Assembly (NCBI GenBank): GCA_039566865.1
Contig: CM076955.1
Coordinates: forward strand, 9,116,501 to 9,180,500
Source of the DNA: Aurelia coerulea
Lineage: Eukaryota > Cnidaria > Scyphozoa > Semaeostomeae > Ulmaridae
Direction: 5' to 3'
Length of the DNA stretch: 64,000 nt
In this document: positions 55,721 through 64,000 of the stretch, one piece after another
Position numbering within the stretch: the stretch's first letter is position 1
Layout: each line of letters starts with the position of its first letter
The notes under the pieces: generated by a model
Told to the model about the DNA's origin: nothing
Seen by the model: the letters and a program-made list of their open reading frames with translations, nothing else
The model's database searches: none
Position numbers and translations under genes: made by a program

Positions 55721-56639
55721 CCCTTGGACATTCCACTGTCTTTGTGTTCCCCTATTGTTTCAGTTGTGTTTTTGATCACAAAAGAACATTGTTTATCACA
55801 AAAACTTTCTAGATATTTCTTTTATCTACGTTTGAATGAAAATGGCATAAAGCAACACTTCTGTTTGCGCCAATTGTATCTGCATGAACGAGCAAAGACC
55901 AGAAATGTTTCTTATGCGCGCGCAGGAGGGTCATGCATGGCTCCTGGAAACGAGGCGAAGTGATCACGTGACACTTCGACACTTCAACGGTGAAAGCAGA
56001 AGTTGAATCAGCTGATGCTATAGCTAGCAGCGACGATCGAAATGAAGAACTGACTTTAAGAATGACTATTTGTAGCTTATTTCACAACGTCCAGCAAAAG
56101 ATCGTTATCAATCAATTTTAGTTTCAATACTAGGCTCCTTTCAAATTTAACCAGAAACATCCAGACCAGTGATGGATGCAGACCAAACTCAAAGAGGCAA
56201 AAATTGAATGATAGCGTGGCAATGGAGCACGAACATTTTTTACTGGATTTCCTCGATATAACAAAATAATTAGGTGATCATTGTGCTGCATACTTCCTTT
56301 CGTTTTGTGTGAAGCAGATGAAAAGAGGAGATGGAGGCTAGGGCTACTATCACAGTTCTGGGTGTATTTCTTGCCAAAATTTGGGCAACAAGCAGAAAGC
56401 AGAGTTCTCTTCTTGAAGGGGGGGGGGCAAATCCCATCCCCTTAAATTCTAGCAACTGATTTAGACTGAATGTTGGTATTAAACGTGCGCTGGTGATTGA
56501 CCCCTGAAAGCAAAATGACATCCTGTTGTGGTAAACTGTCACAATGTGCGTTTGAGGTACGAAATGGTGCCAGTTTTACAACAATAGGATACAATTGTTT
56601 TTAGGAACCAATGTGCTGCAATACAGTACTCCTTCAAAC
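55721..56639. other. No gene recognised inside the TIR element
   Basis: The block GCAAAGACCAGAAATGTTTC (about 55892-55911) recurs inverted near 59145-59164, giving a second internal inverted pair. G-run near 56418-56426. Only short frames. Confidence 0.5.
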
Positions 56640-56783
56640 CAGAGCCGTAGGAAGCATCTTAAACTTGGGGGCATAAAACTACAAGGACAGACACTTCCCG
56701 AAACAAAAAGGACACTTTTTCATCATAATTGCACAATTTGGGGGGCATGTGCTCCCAGTGCCCCCATGGTTCCTACACCTCTG
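56640..56783. mobile_element. 144-bp hAT MITE with perfect 8-bp target duplication
   Basis: CTTCAAAC lies at 56632-56639 and 56784-56791. The ends read CAGAGCCGTAGGAA and, from the other side, CAGAGGTGTAGGAA. Both are typical hAT features. Far too short to code. Confidence 0.85.
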
Positions 56784-57696
56784 CTTCAAACTCATCACCT
56801 TTTTCATCAGGCACTGACTACTTCAAAGATGGCAGTGAAAATTATTACCATTTAATACATGGCATCCTGATTGAATCCTTACAAAATCATTAAAATTCTT
56901 AATTGGAATACAATGAATCTTGATAAAAAGTTCCGCCCCTCCTCCCCTCCATCTTGAGCATAATTTTCTATTCTGGATCTTTCAATCTAATGCCTAATGG
57001 TAAAATACAGTTTCAACAAAATTCCAAATTTACAAGATCCTACTATTTATGGCTAGGTAAGGATTTCAAACAAGAAAATACAACAATTATCAGGTGTAGT
57101 CACAGAAAAATGCCTTTACAGACTTTACAGCTGCATTCCACATCATCAACTTATTTAGAATCATTCAAACCTTAGGAGCAGGAAAGGAATAAATCTGAAA
57201 TTGCTTGGAAATTTTTTACATACTTGGAAACTCTTACACAAGTTGGAATGGAGATATTTCAATGCCTCAAGATTTGCTAAAATTCACCCTATTCAAACAG
57301 TGTCCATTCTTCTTTTGGGAATCTCCATTCTTCTTTTGGGAATCCTGTATTGAACATCTTGCAGGGTCCAGCAACAATTTGAAAATTGGAGGAGTTGTAT
57401 CAGGAGCAAGCATATTTGATGTTGCAGTATCTGAGAAAAAGTAAAGGAGAATTAGAGATTTCTCATCAAACTGTTCTTTCCACCAAGTGCCCAATTGTAA
57501 AAATCAGAGATAACAAAAACTGGCGATGGGTAATAACTGTAATAACTGACACAACATTGTGGAATTATTGCTAAATTTGTAAAACAAACTGCATATGCTT
57601 TTATGCTAAGCAGCAACCAAATGTGGGTCATTTGAAGGTGAATCGATCACAAATAAATTCTGGTATTTTGATATGAAAATAGGAACTCAAAGCAAA
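56784..57696. other. No gene recognised
   Basis: Small direct repeat TCTTTTGGGAATC.ATTC near 57310-57340. No recognised protein. Confidence 0.5.
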
Positions 57697-57699
57697 TAA

Positions 57700-58100
57700 G
57701 ACCCCGTTTACACTATGCCGGTACGAAATGACACTATGCCGGTACGAAATGAATACGGCATGAAACTGTGCCGTATTCGTTTTTCTGTCAAAACGGAATC
57801 GCCGTTTACACTATACCGGCGCGAAATGAATACGATAGGTTTTGACCATGCGCAGAGTGAGGATTTGTCAAGGCGCATGCTCTCATTTGCCAGATTATCG
57901 CCTCGATGTGAATCCGACATGAAATGATGCCGTATTCACCGTTTACACTATGCCGGTAGAGCGACGAAGCCAGTTAGCATGCCGTATTCATTTCGTGCCG
58001 TATTCAAGTGAAAACTATGCCGGCATAGTGTAAACGGGAGGCCAATACGGCACAGTTTCATGCCGTATTCATTTCATACTGGCATAGTGTAAACGGGGTC
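57700..58100. mobile_element. 401-bp MITE with TAA borders, repeated inner tips
   Basis: TAA at 57697-57699 and 58101-58103. TIRs start GACCCCGTTTACACTATGCC. The word GTTTACACTATGCCGG or its inverse occurs about six times inside. A 3-bp TAA duplication suggests the PIF/Harbinger group. No ORF of its own. Confidence 0.75.
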
Positions 58101-58103
58101 TAA

Positions 58104-59263
58104 GTCATAAGTTGACAATCTAAATTTTAATCTCATTGTGCATTAGTGAGGCAAATAGTCCTTGTAAAACATGATGAAACAAGGTAATAGAGCATCAGAG
58201 CACGATGAGACTCTGTCTGAGTACAATAAGGCAGGACTGAAAAACAAAAGGCCATCCAGCGACAACAACAGCAAGAATGCTAAGACAATAGAATGGCCTA
58301 AGCATGGATGCCGTATTTTGTTCAAGTGTTTACAAACTAAAACACCAAAATTAACAATGTTAGCCAATTTTTCGACCAGAACTGGTTTGAGAAATTTGAA
58401 GCTGAACATCTCGCCAACACAGTGATGATAGTCTCGTTTTGCGGCAGCCACTAGATTTTGCGCAAATTTCAGTTTTCTTGGACTACTAAATTTTCCCTCT
58501 TTCCCATTAGAAAATGACCTGTGTTAAGACATATGGTTAAGAAATTAAATATTTTTGTGGACAAAGAATGCCAGGATAAATGATCGGAATACGATTCATG
58601 AAATTATACATCCTAACGAAGCTGGGATAAAAATTTCCATGGCATATTCATTGTTTAGACCTTCCTACAAGCTGCCTGTTTACATGTAAACAAACAAGAG
58701 TTATTTTTCGTCATCGAAAACAGCCCTAACTATATGGCAAAAAATTAAACACTTAGCTAATTTTTCAAGAATACTGACCTGCCTCAAAATGATGCTCATA
58801 TCCTGCAGATAAAATCCACAAACGTTCAGCTTGCGGCAGCCACCAGTTTTTCCACAAAATCCATATTTCTTTTTTGCTTTTTCCTTGCTAAATATCGCCT
58901 TCAGCCCAAGAAAAGTAAAGCCAAATAATCCATTTTTATCGAAGCTTTCCAGGGTCGATGATTTTTTCAGCCATATTTGATCCCCTTCTCGACACATTCG
59001 GCGTGTTTCCAAACTCAAGCCGCGTCTCAAGAGGCCTGGATCACAATAGATTCCCTCGCAACTGCGTGCATTCCCCAGAAATTCACCCCTCTTCCACCGT
59101 TCTGTTTTTGGCGGCTTGTGCAGACGCAAAAAGCACTTTGCACAGCGGTCGAAACATTTCTGGTCTTTGCTGCATGAACGTATAATTCAAGAAGAAAATT
59201 TGAGGATGGCGCATAGTTCTCATATTCTTGATTCCCTGTCCTGATTCGCGCATGGCAAATACA
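58104..59263. other. Unassigned ORFs near the right end of the TIR element
   Basis: Minus-strand frames of 102 codons (58451-58143) and 142 codons (59129-58701) contain no domain I recognise. They could be exons of a transposase or captured gene, or chance. No splice signals were established. Confidence 0.3.
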
Positions 59264-59287
59264 AAATTCCCTCATCTTAGCTCACTC

Positions 59288-62200
59288 AAACTGATATTAT
59301 TAACCTTCATATTTGGTTGCTTATCAAGAAGGTTGAATTGACGACCATTTGGTACACAATTTTACTGTTTAAGTTTGTCATACCTTAATTGTGTTTGAAT
59401 TCGCGTGGTACTCATTTTCACACAGCTTCAAATTCGCACAATTAAATTTCGCGAAACCCTTGATATATTCCCTCAGTTTGAAATTCACATATCTATCAAT
59501 TTATTTCATCTAAATTAATCATATCGAGGCACAAAAGCTTTATTAGCCATTTTCATCAGTTGCCAACTGCTGTATTGTTGCTGCGAAACCGCACCATCAG
59601 ACCTTTGCATTTGCTGAGACTTTTTTGGCAGAGCACCAAGAAAACAAACCATTTGCACTAATTATTTTCGATTTCATGTGATCAACGAAAATTCTAGAAG
59701 AAACGTTGTGACGCAGTCGATTCATGTCCAATTCGACTACAAACAGCCCATTAACAATATTGCATTGCTCTCTTTACAAAAGTGTTGGCAGATTTTCAAT
59801 TCAACAATTTGGATACTGGAAGTAAATATCTTAAACGGTACCCGGACTTCTGCTTCGAAGCCAAATCCCAAAATGGCTAAATTGCTTTCATGTGCCACCG
59901 CAGAGGTTACCGCGTTCGACCTCGAAGATACTTGCTATTTTCAAGGTTGAGTTGGGTTAGAGCTTCACTATCGTAAATATTCCAAAATTCTGTAAAATCT
60001 ATAAAAATATTGTTGATTCAGATTTTTCTAGGATAGCAAAAAGGTCTATTGTAGATCGCAGATGCTCTGAATGCTTTTGAAACCTGACACGGGACTGTTG
60101 ACGTCAGGCCTCAATCAATAACTTGATGGGGTAAACGAACGTCTGGTTTAAAATTTTACTTTCTTGGGGCAAATGTTACAGTTGACTCGAGTTGACTCTG
60201 TGCCACTGTGCAAGCATCAATCCACGGGAACATGTTTTCCTTTTAGGTCGAACAAGGGATGCAAGGACCCCTTAAAAACTGGCTCTTGTGTGCTGAAGGG
60301 CCCCCTCCAGTAGAAAATAGAATATGAAACAAGAAAAGTATCGGAATTGCCACAGCTTCGAAGAAGCTCATTGCTCCCATCTGAAGGTCACCATGTGCTC
60401 TTTCCTGTCTGCAATGGTTATTTGGAAGCATTTTCCCTAAGCTGTTTTAAACTTTGTTCTGTACCAGCGTTCTTCGTACATGGCTAATGGGCCCTTTTAC
60501 TTTTCATCGTTGTAGGGTTTTAGACTTTAAGAATATGATCTAGAAGCTTTAGCCTGAGCTGAACAATTCTAAGATAAAGATTTTCATAATATCGCTGGTA
60601 AGTGAAGAAAGACATGGCTAATGTTTACAAACTGTACATTTCGTTATCTAAGTTGATATGTTACCCCCTACGGAGCTGACAAATAGCTGGCAAACTATAG
60701 TCTTGCAATTTTGCTTTTACTCATCCGGTAAATAAAATTTTAGTTTCACAGGACAACATATTAGGGACGTTCTTTTCTTCATTCGTAGATCAAAGTTAAC
60801 ATGCTCTGTTGTGATTTACCTGCTTCAATGCAATTTCCAAATTCATCAAATTCACATTCAGGATGAGCCCCAGCATCTTCAGTCTGTAATAAAAAGAAAA
60901 GCAACATTCTTCCTTAACCCCATCTGCAATGGGCGATTTTTTAGTTGTTTTGTTGCGACAATGACTGAAGACACAACTCAGTGTAGTGTAATCTATAAAT
61001 CTAGAGTAGCAAGGTGTAAATTAAGCTGGAATATGTTAGAATATATCAAAGAGGCTACTTTGTAGCGATGTAGGCTTAGTTTCGACATTAGAGCCTCATT
61101 TTTCGTGCAATAAAAAATGCTGGTAAAAGGGCCGACGTCTGGCTTTGAAACTTACTAGAGGTACACAGGTATGATGCTTGAGACGAAGATTAGCATGTCA
61201 AATTAATATAATGTCTTTTCTTGCATTTAAAGGGGTGGTCGTACACACTTTTTGGACAGGAAAATCCTGACACCACAAAAAGGTAATTTCTATCCCTCCC
61301 ATGTGAGAAGGAAGAACTGAACTAACTTTCAACGCATTTATGCAGTTGCGAGACCAATTAAAAAGAATCGTCATTAAACTGATCCCACATTTTGCTCGCC
61401 CTATGGATTGTAGATGAATTTCTCTGTAAGGTGAGATAGCAGATTTCGCAGGTAGGCTGTAAAAATTAACTTACCAGACACTGAGAAAGTCCCAAAAGCT
61501 TACACGTGCCAAAGCATTGCTGAAAAGGACAAACTTTATGGATCGTCATGGTATATTTCAGCAAACATAAATAAGCAATTACCCTTGAGAGACTGTTTAC
61601 CTTCTCACTAGCACCAAATTTCTGAACCCATAAGCACCGCTAATAGTGCAAGACGAACCAAGCAAGCTTCATGACGTCTCTATCAAAGATCTCAAGATGC
61701 TGCGTAAAGAGGACTTTCTGACAAAAGAGAAGCCAGTAACATACTTCTTCTTGGATCTCGCTGCCTGAATACGGAGCTTGGTTGCTCCCTTTGAAACGAT
61801 AAAGGCAAGGCGGTAAATATTTGTGCAATGGTTCTTGGTCAGCGTACAACAATTGACAGTGCTTGTGATGCTTATGAAAGCAAGGTCATCGAAAAAGGAG
61901 AACGCGAGGCAAGAAGAGAAAGTATAAGGTCCGTCCTAGCCAGTCCAGACATGTAAGATCCCTACAATTTCAATCTAGACAATACAACTTCAGCTATGTG
62001 CCTCCCAAACCCAATGAGAAAGTGGTACTTGATTATACCCATGTAGAAGGGAGTTAAGTCTCAATGAAAGAAGTTCAAAGGAAGTGACGCGTATGGAAAC
62101 TCTATCCACCTGCCCAAAGCCTGAACACAAAAAAGGAGCCAAGAAATTGTAGAAGAGGACTGTATCTTTCTGGATTTCCACTGGCGTAGTACTACGCCCT

Positions 62201-62410
62201 ACTTTCACTCGCTGTGGAACAATACTCAACAAATATTACTACGAGCCCAAACTTATGATTCGTGATGACGATGCAATGACCTCATGCTCATCAAGTCACA
62301 AGACTTCTAGGTTCTGGTAAACAAGCCCAAATTTGGTTAATTACTTATTTTAAATTAGCTTCTTTTTACGCAATGTTTTTCCCCAAAATATTACTACTAA
62401 TGCGCTCCTC
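59288..62410. other. No gene seen
   Basis: Three kilobases of AT-rich sequence without recognised protein, RNA or repeat structure. The right part (below 62416) would be the 3' LTR of the BEL/Pao element if its predicted start is right, but no second LTR is in the window to compare. Confidence 0.5.
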
Positions 62411-62428
62411 CACACACTCCCCCCTGCT
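62411..62428 (-). other. Polypurine tract and predicted 3' LTR start
   Basis: Just after the integrase stop the minus strand reads AGCAGGGGGGAG (62428-62417) followed by TGTGTG (62416-62411). A purine run followed by TG is the expected plus-strand priming site and LTR start. The other LTR is outside the window, so this is inference. Confidence 0.5.
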
Positions 62429-62432
62429 TGAC

Positions 62433-64000
62433 CTAGGGTTCAAGCATCTGCCTAGTTTTCCAGCCTGAGTCCACAGCCGCAGCTCTTTTACTTCTGACTG
62501 GAGGTTCTGAATGTATTTCTGCTACTGGAGTGTTTGGTTCTTCTACATCCTCGGAAACTTGTCTATTGCGAGCAATCTGTTCCTTACCTTCTAAAGGATA
62601 CAACTTCTGAATTGGTCTATCTATATAAACTGGCTTACCCTTTGCCATGAGCTTTATCTTGGCACCTCTAACTCTACCATCTCTTCCAACTACTAACTTC
62701 TCAACAACTCCCATCTTCCAATTACATCTGCTCACCTTTTCCTCATAGACTAACACTGGCTCTCTCAGTTGGATAATTCTATCTGGCTCTGCATGATCTA
62801 ACTTGTGATACTCTCTAAGATCTGTTAGATATTCTTTGCGCCATCTGCTCCAAAAATGTTCCTTCAGTTTGGCTAAATACCTAAGTCTAGCTAGATACTT
62901 TCCTTCAGCTATATCATCTTCTAGATCTTCATCTGGAATATTCATGAGCCTTCTGCCATAAATCAAATGTGCTGGAGTTAGCACCTCACTTCCTACTTCA
63001 TCATACTCGTAAGTAAGTGGTCTAGAGTTAATAGTTCCCTCAACTTCTATCAAGATAGTCTCCAATTCATCATACCTCACTCTTGCATTGCTCAACACTT
63101 TCCGCAAACATCTTTTTACTGTTCCCACCATTCTCTCATAAAATCCTGCCATCCAGGGACTTTTCGCCAGGATGAACTTCCATTCAATTCTATTTCTAGA
63201 AATATAACCTTTCACTTTCTCATCTTTGAATAGCTTATTAAGCAACTGTTTGGCAGCCTTAAAAGTTTTCGCATTGTCAGACAAAATAAGTTGTGGTGTA
63301 CCCCTTCTGGCTGCAAATCTTCTAAGACAATTCAAAAATGCTATTGTTGACAAATCTGGCACTAATTCCAAATGGACAGCTCGAGTAACACAACATGAGA
63401 ACACTGTAATATAGCATTTACTCATCAACCCCCCTTTCTCTTTAACATAAAGCGGCCCTGCAAAGTCTATGCCTACATTTGCAAAAGCTGGTGCTTCTCT
63501 AACTCGAAATTCTGGTAAATCTGCAACTGGTTGAGGACTAAATGACTTTCCCTGAATCTTTCTACAAACCCAACAATCCCTGATGGTGTTCTTAACCTTC
63601 TGTCTCCCCCTTGGGACCCAAAAACGTGACCTTAGCTCAGCTAAAGTTGCTCTCAATCCGCTGTGATAAACACGATTATGACATTCATTGATAATAAGCT
63701 TCGTTAAACAGTGATTCCTTGGTAGTATAATCGGTTGTTTTCCTTCTAAGCTCAAATCTGAATTGTTCAATCTACCCTTGCACTTCAGGAGTCCATTATA
63801 CTCTATAATTCTAAGCTCTTTCTCAAGTCCTGCATAATTATCCTGATTTTTCAACTTTGCCTGTGCTGCTAAAATCCACACTCTCTCCGCTCCAATCATT
63901 TCATCCCTACCAAGTTCTCCATTCTTCCTTTGCACTCCCTTCTTTTTTGCCCTAAGGTTATAGATAAATCTTCTCACATAAGCTGTAACTCTGTATAACC
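62433..64000 (-). CDS. BEL/Pao Pol, integrase end, running off the right edge
   Basis: The frame is open to the window edge; GTG at 63977 is internal, since LYRVTAYVRRF precedes and joins it. In the 514 residues from there: zinc-binding H100-x4-H105 and C135-x2-C138, integrase core D171 (VGIDFAGP), D234 (LILSDNAKTF) and E281 (AGFYERMVGTVKR), then the BEL-type C-terminal domain (HFWSRWRKEYLTDL, 380s) and a charged tail. This integrase inserts the LTR cDNA. All catalytic residues are present and there is no stop, so the copy may be intact. Gag, protease, RT and RNase H must lie beyond 64000. Confidence 0.92.
   Translation of the reverse strand, partial: LYRVTAYVRRFIYNLRAKKKGVQRKNGELGRDEMIGAERVWILAAQAKLKNQDNYAGLEKELRIIEYNGLLKCKGRLNNSDLSLEGKQPIILPRNHCLTKLIINECHNRVYHSGLRATLAELRSRFWVPRGRQKVKNTIRDCWVCRKIQGKSFSPQPVADLPEFRVREAPAFANVGIDFAGPLYVKEKGGLMSKCYITVFSCCVTRAVHLELVPDLSTIAFLNCLRRFAARRGTPQLILSDNAKTFKAAKQLLNKLFKDEKVKGYISRNRIEWKFILAKSPWMAGFYERMVGTVKRCLRKVLSNARVRYDELETILIEVEGTINSRPLTYEYDEVGSEVLTPAHLIYGRRLMNIPDEDLEDDIAEGKYLARLRYLAKLKEHFWSRWRKEYLTDLREYHKLDHAEPDRIIQLREPVLVYEEKVSRCNWKMGVVEKLVVGRDGRVRGAKIKLMAKGKPVYIDRPIQKLYPLEGKEQIARNRQVSEDVEEPNTPVAEIHSEPPVRSKRAAAVDSGWKTRQMLEP

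Larger units (their letters stand above)
54418..59278. mobile_element. 4861-bp DNA transposon with 18-bp TIRs and perfect 9-bp target duplication
   Basis: AAGATGAGGGAATTTAGT at the left and its inverted counterpart AAGATGAGGGAATTTTGT at the right differ at one base. AGCTCACTC lies outside both ends (54409-54417 and 59279-59287). A 9-bp duplication with TIRs suggests a Mutator-like element. Inside are a tandem array (about 54550-55720), a 144-bp hAT MITE (56640-56783) and a 401-bp MITE (57700-58100). I recognise no transposase; the longest internal frame is 142 codons. It may be non-autonomous, or its gene may be split by introns. Confidence 0.75.

Noticed and set aside
58701..59129. 142-codon minus ORF as a host gene
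   Set aside because: No recognisable domain and it lies inside a TIR element; left unassigned.

Overview
The window reads as transposon-rich DNA from an invertebrate animal genome. A cnidarian is my best guess, because it mixes DIRS, Penelope, BEL/Pao, several LINE families and hAT/Tc1-like DNA elements in AT-rich sequence without bacterial gene structure; that guess is inference, not proof. I recognise no host protein-coding gene, tRNA, rRNA or CRISPR array. Almost every readable protein segment belongs to a mobile element, and most are broken.

Layout, left to right. 0.3-2.1 kb: 5'-truncated LINE (family I) with a perfect 13-bp target duplication. 4-5.4 kb: Tc1/mariner-type MITE, an unclassified repeat and a LINE scrap. 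5.4-7.3 kb: hAT-like ends. 7.3-8.2 kb: LINE family IV. 8.6-9.1 kb: LTR-like direct repeat. 11.5-13.7 kb: hAT-like element. 14.1-15.7 kb: inverted-repeat unit holding a tRNA-derived SINE. 15.7-20.7 kb: DIRS-type tyrosine-recombinase retrotransposon with split direct repeats. 21.7-26 kb: MITEs, palindromes and a gag-like remnant. 26.6-39.1 kb: dense nest of LINE families I, II, III and V interrupted by MITEs. 40.4-41.2 kb: second copy of the 790-bp MITE. 41.9-46.1 kb: LINE family VI split by a 1973-bp hAT element with a perfect 8-bp target duplication. 46.2-48.3 kb: family II LINE inside a minisatellite. 48.9-49.9 kb: long inverted repeat. 50-53.3 kb: open Penelope-like ORF (RT plus GIY-YIG) with a C48-peptidase-like module in frame upstream, bracketed by (AAT)n. 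54.4-59.3 kb: 4861-bp DNA element with 18-bp terminal inverted repeats, perfect 9-bp target duplication, a tandem array and two nested MITEs. 62.4-64 kb: integrase end of a BEL/Pao element running off the right edge.

The elements do not form operons; their relations are insertions into one another. The richest nest is 32.5-36.6 kb, where one family I LINE carries a 204-bp short element, a 514-bp MITE and a family II LINE. The best candidates for something undescribed are the peptidase-Penelope fusion frame (50265-53288), the DIRS-type element with identical 176-bp split repeats but decayed genes, the 4.86-kb TIR element without recognised transposase, and a two-stem 3'UTR structure shared by LINE families I and II with base changes that keep pairing.
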